From: G963704535 sp963704535
GTDB lineage: Bacteria; Chloroflexota; Chloroflexia; Chloroflexales; Roseiflexaceae
Assembly: GCA_963704535.1 (NCBI GenBank)
Contig: OY969916.1
Coordinates: forward strand, 8,370,001-8,434,000
Direction: 5' to 3'
DNA: 64,000 bases
Shown here: positions 51,101-59,499 of the stretch, piece by piece
Layout: the number at the start of each line of letters is the position of its first letter
Numbering within the stretch: the first letter of the stretch is position 1
Notes under the pieces: model-generated
The model's database searches: none
Told to the model about the DNA's origin: nothing
Seen by the model: the letters and a program-made list of their open reading frames with translations, nothing else
Translations under genes and position numbers: made by a program

Positions 51101-53311
51101 GTGACCGGCGCCTGGCAGACCTACACCAATGTGACGGTGCCGATCACCAACCCCGGCGGCACCAATGAGCTGTTCTTCGTCTTCAAGCGCAACGCTGGCG
51201 ACCTGAGCCTGTTCAATATTAACTGGATCGACTTCAATGGCGCGGGGGTTTCGTTCCCGCCCAACAGCACCTCCAACGGCACCGGCCTGACCGGCGACTA
51301 CTACGACAATATGGACTTCACCGGCGCCAAGGTTACGCGCACCGACGCGACGGTCAACTTCAACTGGGGCAGCGGCGTGCCGGTCGCTGGCATCGGCGCC
51401 GACACCTTCTCGACCCGCTGGACCGGCCAGGTGCAGCCGCAGTTCTCCGAGACCTACACCTTCTACACCACCTCCGACGACGGCGTGCGCTTGTGGGTCA
51501 ATGGCACCCAGGTGATCAACAACTGGACCGACCACGGCCCGACCGAGAACTCCGGCACGATCGCGCTGGTGGGCGGCCAGAAGTATGACATTCGGATGGA
51601 GTACCACGAGAACGGCGGCGCCGCGGTCGCCACGTTAAGCTGGTCTAGCCCCAGCCAGGCCAAGCAGATCATCCCGCAGACCCGGCTCTACCCAGGCAAC
51701 GGCGCCGTGGCGCTGGCGCGGATCAACTCCGGCGGCGCGGCGGTCGCGCCGTTTGCGGCCGACGCCAATTTCAGCGGCGGCACCGTCAACAGCACGACGA
51801 CTGCCGTCACCACGGTGGGCGTGCCCGGCCCGGCGCCGGCTGCGGTCTACCAGTCCGAGCGCTACGGCAACATGACCTACACCTTCGGCGGGCTAGTGGC
51901 GGGGAGCAGCTACACCGTGCGGCTGCACTTCGCTGAGATCCACTGGACTGCGGCCGGGCAGCGAGTGTTCGACGTCAGCATCAACGGCACGCAGGTGCTC
52001 AACGATCTGGACATCTTCGCAGCGGCCGGCGGCAACTTCAAGGCGATCGTTCGCGAGTTTACGGCCACCGCCAATGGCAGCGGGCAGATCGTCATCCAGT
52101 ACACCACGGTCGTTGATAACGCCAAGAGCAGCGGCATCGAGGTCTATGGCGCGCCCACGCCCAATGGCATCGGGCTCAAGGGCGACTACTACGACAATAT
52201 GAACTTCACCGGCACCCTGGTCACGCGCACCGACGCGACGGTGAACTTCAACTGGGGCAGCGGCGTGCCGGTCGCCGGCATCGCTGCCGACACCTTCTCG
52301 ACCCGCTGGACCGGGCGGGTGCAGCCGCAGTTCTCCGAGACCTACACCTTCTACACCACCTCCGATGACGGCGTGCGTTTGTGGGTCAACGGCACCCAGG
52401 TGATCAACAACTGGACCGACCACGGCCCGACCGAGAACTCCGGCACGATCGCGCTGGTGGGCGGCCAGAAGTACGATGTTCTGATGGAGTACTACGAGAA
52501 TGGCGGCGGCGCGACTGCCACATTAAGCTGGTCCAGCCCCAGCCAGGCCAAGCAGATCATCCCGCAGGCGCGGCTCTACAACACCGTCGGCACCAGCACG
52601 CTGGCGCTTGGGACGGCGGCGCCCACCGCAGCCACGACGGCGCCCGCAGCCGCGCCACCCCGGCAGGCGGCGGTCTGTGACCACCCGTACTACCCATTGC
52701 GTCAGGGCGCCGCGTGGGCCTACACGATCTCCGGTCTAGGCCCGCTGCCGGTCCAGGAGACCCGCTCGATCCGCGCCGTCGCCAATACGCTGCGCGACGC
52801 GCGGGCCGACATCCGCAGCAGCATCGGCAGCGCCGCAGCCGATAACCAGATCGTCTGCGCCGACGGGGCGCTGCGGCTGGCGGCGTTCCCGCAGCTGACC
52901 AACCGGCCGAACGACCCGCTGGCCGGCTTCACGACGCTGACGGCCGAGGGCACCTACCTGCTGGGGGCCGACAAGCTGGTGCTGGGCGCGACCTGGTCGG
53001 CCCGCTACACGCTTGCCGGCACGATCACCCGCGACGGGCAGGCGATCAATGTCACCGCCGAGGTCATCCAGACCTTCGAGGTGCTGGGCGCCGAGCGGGT
53101 CGTGGTGCCGGCGGGCTCCTTCACGGCGCTGCGGGTGCGGCAGCTCTCGCGCATCGTGATCACCGAGGCTGGCGCGGCCCAGGCTAATCCAGAGATCCTG
53201 ATCGAGCAGACCAACTGGTACGCGCAGGGGGTGGGCATTGTGAAGAGCACGACGCCGATCGCGATGCTGGCGGAGACCACGACCGAGCTGGTTGGGTTCA
53301 ACCGGCCGTAA
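48170..53311 (+). CDS. Giant secreted ThuA / sugar dehydrogenase / PKD / CBM6 / PA14 / malectin protein
   Basis: 1713 residues from the ATG at 48170 with AAAGGAG upstream. Signal peptide about 1-35. Domains in order: ThuA-like (about 40-275; VLVFSKTAGFRHDSI, GFVGIHAASDTEY), PQQ-type glucose/sorbosone dehydrogenase propeller (about 280-690; NPMELATAPDGRVFFAERAG, CCHSGGSLTFGPGG), PKD (about 700-785), a CBM6-like module (about 905-1020), PA14 (about 1040-1175), malectin-like (about 1180-1325), PA14 (about 1330-1470), a Thr/Ala/Pro linker and a C-terminal domain of unknown type. ThuA-GSDH fusions are thought to act on extracellular sugars; the three glycan-binding modules fit a surface polysaccharide role. 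An intrinsic terminator follows. Confidence 0.9.
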   Translation: MRRHAPRRWLPILLPLAILILPLVFLASAKPVSGQTPTFRVLVFSKTAGFRHDSIPNGIQAIQSLGTANNFAVDATEDAAVFNTANLAQYQAVIFLSTTGDVLNATQQTAFEQYIRSGRGFVGIHAASDTEYSWPWYGSLVGAYFSNHPAIQQATTEVADRAHPSSAPLPKQWVRTDEWYSFQTNPRGTVHVLATLDEATYSGGTMGFDHPLAWCQNYDGGRSWYTGAGHTQASFTESAFLSHMLGGIRWAAGNVAGDCGATVNARFQKVILDDNTVNPMELATAPDGRVFFAERAGTVKIYKPSTSSTVTAGTLSVFTGNEDGLLGITLDPNFATNNWLYLFYSPAAGSPRQHVSRFTVNGDTLNLASEQVLLQIPTQRDECCHSGGSLTFGPGGTLFISLGDNTNPFDSSGYTPIDERAGRSAWDAQKSASNTQDLRGKILRIVPQANGTYTIPSGNLFTTAAAGRPEIFSMGHRNPFRIAVDSANSWLYWGEVGPDASADSATRGPKGHDEWNQARTAGNYGWPYCIANNKQYNDFNFATSTSGALFNCAAPTNNSPNNTGPQSLPAARSALIWYPYGASPEFPEITDGGGRTAMGGPIYHYNAALVSDRKLPAYYDNTMFIYEWSRNWIREVKFDDSGNLLKINPFVPTFSFNRPMDMEIGPDGAIYMIEWGTGFGGGNPDSQLVRIDYIAGNRAPIAKGSATPTSGSVPLAVSFSSAGSSDPDGDAITFAWDFTSNGSTDSTAANPSFTYTTAGNYTARLTVTDSKGAPAVVNIPIAAGNNTPVVTISAPPQGGFFSWSDAVHYDASVTDAQDGSTPTGIPCSRVDVKPAIGHDDHAHDGTPSTGCSGDLLIPGGHDYGNVFYVIRVSYTDNGAPGVGPLTGETVRTLQPKRKEAEFFTSNNGVQLEATGDTAGGGQNIAFIDHGDWISFTPMNLLNISSLTYRVASAGTGGTIEVRVGSSTGTLISTATIPVTGAWQTYTNVTVPITNPGGTNELFFVFKRNAGDLSLFNINWIDFNGAGVSFPPNSTSNGTGLTGDYYDNMDFTGAKVTRTDATVNFNWGSGVPVAGIGADTFSTRWTGQVQPQFSETYTFYTTSDDGVRLWVNGTQVINNWTDHGPTENSGTIALVGGQKYDIRMEYHENGGAAVATLSWSSPSQAKQIIPQTRLYPGNGAVALARINSGGAAVAPFAADANFSGGTVNSTTTAVTTVGVPGPAPAAVYQSERYGNMTYTFGGLVAGSSYTVRLHFAEIHWTAAGQRVFDVSINGTQVLNDLDIFAAAGGNFKAIVREFTATANGSGQIVIQYTTVVDNAKSSGIEVYGAPTPNGIGLKGDYYDNMNFTGTLVTRTDATVNFNWGSGVPVAGIAADTFSTRWTGRVQPQFSETYTFYTTSDDGVRLWVNGTQVINNWTDHGPTENSGTIALVGGQKYDVLMEYYENGGGATATLSWSSPSQAKQIIPQARLYNTVGTSTLALGTAAPTAATTAPAAAPPRQAAVCDHPYYPLRQGAAWAYTISGLGPLPVQETRSIRAVANTLRDARADIRSSIGSAAADNQIVCADGALRLAAFPQLTNRPNDPLAGFTTLTAEGTYLLGADKLVLGATWSARYTLAGTITRDGQAINVTAEVIQTFEVLGAERVVVPAGSFTALRVRQLSRIVITEAGAAQANPEILIEQTNWYAQGVGIVKSTTPIAMLAETTTELVGFNRP
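51280..51690 (+). repeat. PA14 module, first copy of an internal 400-bp duplication
   Basis: Nearly identical at DNA level to 52161-52575, including long stretches without a single change (for example from TTCTCGACCCGCTGGACCGG onward). The protein copies differ at few positions, mostly near the start and in DIRMEYHENGG versus DVLMEYYENGG. Confidence 0.92.
52161..52575 (+). repeat. PA14 module, second copy
   Basis: See the copy at 51280-51690. The malectin-like module lies between them, so unequal crossing over would delete or duplicate malectin plus one PA14 in frame. Confidence 0.92.
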
Positions 53312-53331
53312 TTCTAGCCGGACTGTAAAGG

Positions 53332-53373
53332 GAGGCGGCCGACGAGTGATAAGCTCGTCGGCCGCCTCTTTAT
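53332..53373 (+). terminator. Intrinsic terminator after the giant secreted protein gene
   Basis: A 15-bp perfect stem GAGGCGGCCGACGAG / CTCGTCGGCCGCCTC (53332-53346, 53354-53368), 7-nt loop TGATAAG, then TTTAT. Confidence 0.92.
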
Positions 53374-53796
53374 AAGAGGAGTTAGCCCGCCGCTAATAAA
53401 GCTCTGCTAACCACTTATTATCTGGATAAGTAGCAGCTCGCCAGCCAAAGTTCCCCTATACGATCCCACCTGAGTAGTGTATATTTGGCCATATACTGAC
53501 AAAGGGGAGGAACTTATCATGCCGCAACGCACCGCAGACTATAAGATCAATAAAACCACTTTTCGTGTCTGCTACGGCGATATTACCGAGCTTGTGGCTG
53601 ATGCCTTGGTCAGTTCGGACGACAACTATCTGACCATGAGCGGTGGAGTTTCCTTATCGTTGCTTCTAGCAGGCGGCGAAACGATCCAGCGCGAGGCACG
53701 CAAGCAAATCCCTCTGAAAACTGGTGATGTGGCTGTCACTTCAGCGGGAGACCTGAAAGCCAAGTTCATATTCCACGCTATCACGATCGATTATGA

Positions 53797-55124
53797 CTGT
53801 AGTTTTGCAAAGTTAGGGTAGGGCCAAATGGGCCTTGATATCGGACAGACTCTGCCCTTGCTGAACCTGCTCAACCACCCAGGCGATCGTTTTGCCCAAG
53901 GTCTCGCGAAACATGGCGCAACAGGACTCGCCGATGGTCGTTAGGCGTGCCTGAGCCCATTCCTGCGCACGGTCGTGCCGCAACTGGGTCATCAAGGCGC
54001 TGTACGCCAGGAATACGAGATACATATGCCGTGTCTGGCTCTCGCCCTTCCTGAGCTGACAATCGCCCATGCCGAGATGCTGCTTCCCGTCCCGATGGAA
54101 GGTCTCCGTTCCTGTCCAGCGTTTGCGATACGTCTTGAGGATGCGATGCACTTCCCAATAGGTGCGATTGGTAATCAAGATCTTGCGTGGTTCGGCATCC
54201 CGTTGCCCTTTCCACAGCACCACAATCCGCACCGTGTGCGTGACGCCCGGAATGCGAATACTTTTGGTGAAGTACCATTGCTCTTTGCCGTCGACGGTCG
54301 TTTTGCGCCGACACAGCGGTCCCAGTTCGGACCTTCACCCATTCACTGGCTTTCCAGTCGCGTCCATCGACGTTGATAGTACGATTGAACTTCAGATCAC
54401 CGACGTAATTGCGGCCATAACCGTCGATGTGGTTGAGAATGTCGGCATGGGTGAAGTAACTATCGAAGGTGAAATCGCCCGGTATGTTCTGTTCCACGAC
54501 CCAATCGACCAGTTCTTGACACAGGACGGTGTGGTTCTTGAAGAGACTGCCTGTGGCGGCACAGGTGTCCTTCTTGCGAAAGCGGCGGAACTCCAGCGGA
54601 TAGTGCTTGCCGGAAGCGCAGACGTAGTTGGCGATCAAGTAGTCGTGGGCAATCAGGTGCCGCTTCTCAGCATGATCCCAGAACCAGCCGACATCTTCAA
54701 TCAGCTTGCCGTCGTGATCGATGAGGGTGTTATCAATCGCGATGACGCCATTCTTGGTGTAGTGGGTGGCAGAGTCGCGTTGCAGCAGCTCGAGGCGCCG
54801 CTGGTTGAGCGCCAATTCATCCCACTCAACCTCAGTGATCCAGCGGTTCAGGCAGGACTGGTCGGTCGTGACTGCAAACTCGCGGTTGATACCGCTGACG
54901 GTTTTGCGTTCAGCAATGAACAGGCCGGTCAGATACTCAGCGAAGTGCTGGCGCTCGGGCTGGTTGGCAAACAGGTCTGCGTATTGGACCAGGAGGTCTT
55001 GCACGACGCTTGGGAACTCAACAATCGCTGGCATACCCGCTCCTGGTGGTGATTCATCTGGCACGGATTGCATGGGGCTATCCTACTACAGGAGCGCGTG
55101 TGATTCAACTTTGCAAAACTACAG
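53797..55124 (-). mobile_element. IS4/IS701-like insertion sequence, 1328 bp, in a macro-domain gene
   Basis: Perfect 18-bp inverted repeats CTGTAGTTTTGCAAAGTT (53797-53814, 55107-55124) and a 6-bp direct repeat TTATGA (53791-53796, 55125-55130). One transposase gene, carrying a frameshift. The host gene reads through if the element is removed with one repeat copy. Confidence 0.94.
53813..55073 (-). pseudogene. DDE transposase with a frameshift between catalytic residues
   Basis: First frame from ATG 55073 (or 55034): FAEYLTGLFIAERKTVSGI, then GVIAIDNTLIDHDGKLIEDV with the first Asp, and FTFDSYFTHADILNHI with the second. Near 54325-54335 the frame must skip one base; expected join WVKVR(x)LGPLCRRKTTVDGK. 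The second frame has TYRKRWTGTETFHRDGKQH, where Tyr, Arg, Glu and Lys resemble the IS4-superfamily signature, and ends at 53813. No slippery heptamer is seen at the junction, so this looks like a lesion rather than recoding. Without the shift the enzyme lacks its Glu and is dead. Confidence 0.85.
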
Positions 55125-55739
55125 TTATGACAATCTTATCTACCCAAACGAAGAGATAGTTTGCTCTGCCACAGAGCGATGTCTTCAACTTGCTGATGCC
55201 CTTAATGTCCGTCTTATCGCTTTCCCTGCTCTTGGGACAGGTGTCGGCAATTTTCCTTTTCAGTTAGCGGCAGACTGTATGACGAGAACGGTAGCGGATT
55301 ACTTGATGAAAGATACGCGGCTTGAACTTGTAACACTTGCGCTTTTCGCAAGAGAGTATGTACGTGAAACTGACTTAAATGTCTTCTATGAGCGAGCAGT
55401 AGCGCTTGCCTCCGTTTCGGCACAAAGCAAGAAATTACATACCGTAATAGCAGATCTCCTGCAACTTATGATCGCTATGAATCGCCCAGATTTAGTAAAA
55501 CGCGTCACAGAGTTACAAGAAGAACTCGGACAGGCACAAAATATACTCGCGGAGCGTCCGCAGACCTCGGAGCAAACCGATAGCATCCAGCAGCGAAGCA
55601 ATATTGACCAGATCAGCCAACAGGTGATCACTGTCTCAGCCCAAACACAGGAGGCCATTGTCTGGAATGATCGCCAACTTGAAGCAGAGGTTCAGAGAAC
55701 CAAAATCCAAGGCTTGTTGGCACGGTTGAATATTCAGCA

Positions 55740-55901
55740 ATGCAACTGAACAAGTTTGAAATAGAACGGGCAAAATATGGGGGTATCGGCGTGCCTGTAC
55801 GCCTTGAGATAGCCATCGAAGAGCTAAACACGGAGATGAGCGGCGTGGAGAAACAGCTTAAAGAGGCACGCCAATATATGACAAGTTTGAATGCCAGATA
55901 G
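55740..55901 (+). CDS. 53-residue helical adaptor frame overlapping the macro-domain gene's end
   Basis: ATG 55740 to TAG 55901, overlapping the upstream stop by 10 bp (AATGCAACTGA). Product MQLNKFEIERAKYGGIGVPV, then LEIAIEELNTEMSGVEKQL. It matches the adaptor pattern of the STAND-kinase N-terminus. It is either a separate, translationally coupled protein or, more likely, the C-terminus of the macro-domain protein cut off by a -1 shift. Confidence 0.6.
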   Translation: MQLNKFEIERAKYGGIGVPVRLEIAIEELNTEMSGVEKQLKEARQYMTSLNAR

Positions 55902-55911
55902 CTTTCCTTTT

Positions 55912-56040
55912 AGAGCGAGAAAACCTGACATTCAATCTCTTCTCGAAAGGTCGCTTCTCATCGACAAACACCCCGCTCGACGGCACGATCCCACGCATGC
56001 CGAATAGCGCTTGGGTGCCGATCAGGCGCGCTTCATAGGC
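55912..56040 (-). pseudogene. C-terminal fragment of a paralogue of the 57261-58271 membrane protein
   Basis: A minus-strand frame reads ARLIGTQALFGMRGIVPSSG then VFVDEKRPFEKRLN. This parallels the last residues of the upstream membrane protein, MRLKQPVVVKGLFGRRRTVS then SIGLFVDQERAFREEIN. Only about 40 residues remain, and they begin where the MFS gene ends. It is probably the tail of a deleted second copy. Confidence 0.6.
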
Positions 56041-57271
56041 GGCCCCGCCCGCCGCCCGCCCGCGGCAGCCGCCAGACCAGCAGCTCAAACAGTGCCGTCA
56101 TGACCAGCGCGGCAACGAAGAGGAACGGCCCCAGCACCTCAAGCCCGCGCGCCTGCGCCAGCACGCCGATCAGGCTGGGCAGCAGCGCGCCGCCCAGGCT
56201 GGCCGCCGCCACCTGGAAGCCCACGCCATTGTTGGCGTGCTGCGGCCCCAGGTACCCAGGCGTCGCCGACATCAGCAGTGGGAACTGCGGGGCCAGCGTC
56301 AGGCCCATGAGCGCGATGCCGGCAAACGTCAGCCAGGGCGCGAGGTTCGCCCAGATCAGCAGCGCGCTAAGCACCGCCCCGAGCATGCACCAGCGTAGGA
56401 GCGTGTTCGGGGCGACCCGCTGCACCACAAAGCCGAACATGATCCGCCCAAGCGTCAGGCTGCCCCAGTAGAGGCTTACCCAGACGCCGGCCAGCGCGGG
56501 CGACACGCCGCGCGCCTCGGTCAGCAGGCTGTATATCCAACTGCCGGTGGCGATCCCGATGCCACTGAAGGCGAAGAACAGCACGATACCCTGCCAGGCC
56601 AGCGGCAGGCGCAGTGTCGCGGCCAGCGGCGCGCTGCGGGTGGGCGGCTGGCCGGCAGCGGCGGAGGCCGGGCGATCCCATAGCCGGCGCGTCAGCCCAA
56701 AGGCGGCCGCCAGCGCCAGTTGCGCCGCCGCGACGATCGCATAGCCGGCGCGCCAGCTCAGCCCACCCGTGATCACCGCAGTCATAATCGCCGGGCCGAG
56801 CGTGGCGCCGATGCCGAAGCAGGCGTGCAGCCAGTTCATGGCCTGTGGGCTGAAGTGCGTCGCGGCGTAGGAGTTCATCCCGCCGTCGATCGCGCCGCCG
56901 CTCAGGCCGGCGACAAAGCCGAGCGCGATGAGCACCGCCCAGGCCGGCGCGCCGCCAATCCCCAGCAGCGCCAGCCCGGTCAGGCCGCAGCAGCCGGCCA
57001 TCAGCTTGCCGGTATTGATCGCCGCGATCAGCCGCCCGCTGACCGCACTCGCCAGCATGTAGCCGGCGGTGTTGGCCACCAGGAATGCGCCCAGCGCGTC
57101 GAGCGGCAGGCCGAATGTGTCACGGATCGAGGGCCAGGCCACGCCGACCAGGCTGTTGACCATGCCGAGCGCCACGAAGCCGGCGTATGCCAGTAGCAGG
57201 GTGAGCAGCACGTTCCGGTGCGGCGTGAAGACAAGCTCCGGCAGTTGGCGCTGTTCCGAATCACTTTGCAT
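56033..57271 (-). CDS. Major facilitator superfamily transporter
   Basis: 412 residues from ATG 57271, with about twelve membrane segments. MFS hallmarks include the loop after helix 2 (VSGRLIAAINTGKLMAGC in place of the classic GxLaDrxGRR) and symmetrical halves: LTLLLAYAGFVALGMVNSLV and GIVLFFAFSGIGIATGSWIY. GGAIDGGMNSYAATHF resembles fucose/sugar-proton symporter-like members. The start lies inside the 3' end of the upstream membrane protein gene (ATGCAAAGTGA), so translation is coupled. Confidence 0.87.
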   Translation of the reverse strand: MQSDSEQRQLPELVFTPHRNVLLTLLLAYAGFVALGMVNSLVGVAWPSIRDTFGLPLDALGAFLVANTAGYMLASAVSGRLIAAINTGKLMAGCCGLTGLALLGIGGAPAWAVLIALGFVAGLSGGAIDGGMNSYAATHFSPQAMNWLHACFGIGATLGPAIMTAVITGGLSWRAGYAIVAAAQLALAAAFGLTRRLWDRPASAAAGQPPTRSAPLAATLRLPLAWQGIVLFFAFSGIGIATGSWIYSLLTEARGVSPALAGVWVSLYWGSLTLGRIMFGFVVQRVAPNTLLRWCMLGAVLSALLIWANLAPWLTFAGIALMGLTLAPQFPLLMSATPGYLGPQHANNGVGFQVAAASLGGALLPSLIGVLAQARGLEVLGPFLFVAALVMTALFELLVWRLPRAGGGRGRL

Positions 57272-58271
57272 TAATTTCTTCTCGGAAAGCCCGCTCCTGA
57301 TCGACAAACAGGCCGATCGACGACACCGTTCTGCGCCTGCCGAACAGCCCCTTGACGACGACCGGCTGTTTCAGGCGCATGACGAACTGGGGCGTGCCGG
57401 CCAGCGCGAACCTCACGTAATCCGGTCGCTTCTCATCGGCGCGCGACGGCTTCTGGATGCCCTCGATATCGGCGATGTCGATGGTCACGCGCCAGCGCAA
57501 CCCGAGGCGCAGGTGCAGGCTGTCCCCGGCCAGCACGATCGGATGCAGCCGGGCCGCCTGGAAGTCGCCGATGATCCAGAGCAGGCTGTAGATGCTCAAG
57601 CCGGTCACGATCCAGGCGGCCATGTCGCTCCACTGTTGCAGCAGCAGGTGAACGGCGACGGTCTCAAGCGTCATCGTTATCAACATCACAACCAGGATGA
57701 TCGGGTACAGGCTGGTGCGGTGGTAACTGAACGCGCGCTGGCCCGACTGGCTGGGTTTGAAGCTGATCAGCCACCCGCAGCAGGCCAGGAAGACCAGCGT
57801 TATCTCGGTGATCAGCAGCGACACGGCGGGATAGTCGCCCAGCGTGCGGCGGACGCCGGCATCGAGCGCGTCGATAAGGTAGATCTCCTCCCGCCGCGCA
57901 GTACGATACTCCCCGACAAGCTGGCGAGCTTTCACCACGAGCACGATCAGGAGCGCCAGCTCGATCAGCGGAACGAGGAATTTTAGCATGCCCAGGTAGG
58001 TTTGGTGCTCTGCCGGCAGAATCGCGCCCGCGATGACGATCGACACCAGCAGGGCCGCCGCCAGGCTGATGCGCGGGAGGCGATAGGCGCGAACGACAAA
58101 GAAGTAGTACAGAAGCGGCAGGCCAAGCGTAATATCCAGCGTGACGACCAGCGAGAAGATGCTCGCATTGGGTGAAAAGTTCGGCGAGGTCACCACCCAC
58201 AGCTCGACGCCACACAGGGCCAGCGTCAGCACCACGAACAGGGAGAGCGAGGCGCTTCGCGTGAGACGCAT
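57261..58271 (-). CDS. Membrane protein with C-terminal PH-like domain
   Basis: 336 residues. Around seven hydrophobic segments (residues 8-30, 40-60, 70-90, 95-115, 150-170, 190-215, 225-245), then a soluble domain of about 90 residues with LRLGLRWRVTIDIADIEGIQKP and FVMRLKQPVVVKGLFG, strand-rich like bacterial PH domains. Function unknown. Coupled to the downstream MFS transporter, so it may assist or regulate transport. A fragment of a relative lies on the far side of the MFS gene. Confidence 0.68.
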   Translation of the reverse strand: MRLTRSASLSLFVVLTLALCGVELWVVTSPNFSPNASIFSLVVTLDITLGLPLLYYFFVVRAYRLPRISLAAALLVSIVIAGAILPAEHQTYLGMLKFLVPLIELALLIVLVVKARQLVGEYRTARREEIYLIDALDAGVRRTLGDYPAVSLLITEITLVFLACCGWLISFKPSQSGQRAFSYHRTSLYPIILVVMLITMTLETVAVHLLLQQWSDMAAWIVTGLSIYSLLWIIGDFQAARLHPIVLAGDSLHLRLGLRWRVTIDIADIEGIQKPSRADEKRPDYVRFALAGTPQFVMRLKQPVVVKGLFGRRRTVSSIGLFVDQERAFREEINAK

Positions 58272-58383
58272 GCGCGGCTCCTTTCAGGTTGCGGTATAGT
58301 TGCAGTTTGTGATTTATTTCACTTTATGCACACTATACCACGGGCGCCAGGAGGTGTCAAGCCGCAGCCGAGGTGTAACGTTC

Positions 58384-58480
58384 ACGTTTAACGCAAAGGT
58401 GCAAAGATGCAAAGATGCAAAGATCTCATAGGGGCCTTATCTCCGCGTCTTTGCCCCTTGGCGTCTTTGCGTTAAAATCC
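58384..58480. repeat. TGCAAAGA octamer hairpin
   Basis: Four GCAAAGAT/GCAAAGGT octamers (58395-58425) pair with GTCTTTGC units (58447-58470). The final codons and stop of the hydrolase gene (FNAKTPRGKDAEIRPL) are encoded by it. Confidence 0.85.
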
Positions 58481-59442
58481 AAGCTGGTAAGAAACTCGAT
58501 CAGGAGCTGATTGACCTCGGTCGGGCGCTCCTGCTGGACCCAGTGGCCGGCGCCCGGCAGCACGACCTTTTTCCGCAGGTCGGGTGCTGCCGCCTCTAGC
58601 GAAGCAACCGCTTGCCGCAGCATCGTGACGACCGGGTCGGCGTCGCCGGCGATGAAGAGCGACGGCTGGCGCAGCCTCGCGCCGCGCAGGAACGGCGTCT
58701 GCTCCCAATTGCGATCGATATTGCGGTACCAGTTCAGCCCGCTGCGGAACCCGGTGCGCTCGAACTCAGCGGCGAAGTAGTCGAGATCCTGCTCGGTCAG
58801 CCAGGCGGGCAGTGTATCCGGCACGACGCCGGTGTCCATGAAGTTCTCGGACTTGCCGAACAGGTAGCGCCAGCGCTGCTCCGGCGGCGGATCGCCCGAC
58901 GCGGAGTACAAGAACATACGCAGGGCTCTACGGACGTCGGCTTCCAGGTCGGCCTCGGCCTTGCCGGGCTCTTGGAAGTAAAGCTGGTAGAACTGGCCGT
59001 CGCCGGCCATCTGGCGCATGGCGTCGGTGGGGCGGGTGGCGCTGCCGGCGCGCGGGCGGAAGGGCACGCTGAGCAGGGCGACCGCCCGGAAGATGTCCGG
59101 CCGCAGCAGCGCGCAATGCCAGGCCACCGGCGCGTCCCAGTCGTGCCCGATGATCACGGCCTGCTCCTGGCCCAGCGCCTGCACCAGCCCGACGATGTCG
59201 CCGGTCAACTGGAACATATTGTAGGCTTCGATCGGCTCGGGCCGCTCGGTCTGGCCGTAGCCGCGCTGGTCGGGCGCGACGGCGTGGAATCCAGCCTCGG
59301 CTAGCGCCGGCAACTGGTGCCGCCAGGAGTATCAGCACTCCGGGAAGCCGTGGCACAGGATCACCAGCGGCCCGCTGCCCTGCTCGGCGATGTGCATTGT
59401 GATGCCGTTGGTGTCGATGAAGCGGTGGTTTAGGGATGTCAT
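58426..59442 (-). pseudogene. Epoxide-hydrolase-like alpha/beta hydrolase with a premature TGA
   Basis: Start ATG 59442 (MTSLNHRFIDTNGITMHIAEQ) with GAGGAAT upstream. LVILCHGFPEC is followed by TGA at 59334-59332 where relatives have Trp (FPECWYSWRHQL), then YSWRHQLPALAEAGFHAVAP in the same frame. The rest has the nucleophile elbow VIIGHDWDAPVAW (Asp nucleophile), RPTDAMRQM cap region, ADPVVTM and GAGHWVQQERP with the catalytic His. All catalytic parts are present, so one G-to-A change (TGG to TGA) explains the lesion. The C-terminus runs into repeat DNA. Internal restart could make only an incomplete fold. Confidence 0.85.
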
Positions 59443-59499
59443 GATTCCTCCTCCGGCTCCAATGCTCGTTACGAAGGGGTGCATTGCATGCACAGCTCC

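Larger units (their letters stand above)
53519..55901 (+). pseudogene. Macro-domain protein gene with helical adaptor, split by an insertion sequence and frameshifted
   Basis: Start ATG 53519 with GGGGAGG upstream. The left part gives FRVCYGDITELVADALVSSD, the macro-domain entry, with SGGVSLSLLLAGG and HAITIDYD. The sequence resumes at 55125: removing the element and one TTATGA copy reads HAITIDYDNLIYPNEEIV in frame. The right part completes the macro domain (IAFPALGTGVGNFPF, the ADP-ribose loop), then a Gln-rich coiled region. Near 55740 a -1 shift joins RLNIQQ to MQLNKFEIERAKYGG and on to 55901. The restored protein, about 400 residues, would bind ADP-ribose or a relative and end in the same adaptor as the STAND-kinase at 43298-46048. 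Base composition is lower in GC than the neighbours. Confidence 0.85.

Noticed and set aside
54320..54340. Programmed frameshift in the transposase
   Set aside because: No slippery heptamer or clear stimulatory structure at the junction, and the first frame continues far past it; a lesion is simpler.
59332..59334. TGA read as Trp (genetic code change)
   Set aside because: TGA is used as a normal stop for many genes here (for example at 29996 and 18260), and the neighbouring lesion is TAG, so recoding does not explain both.
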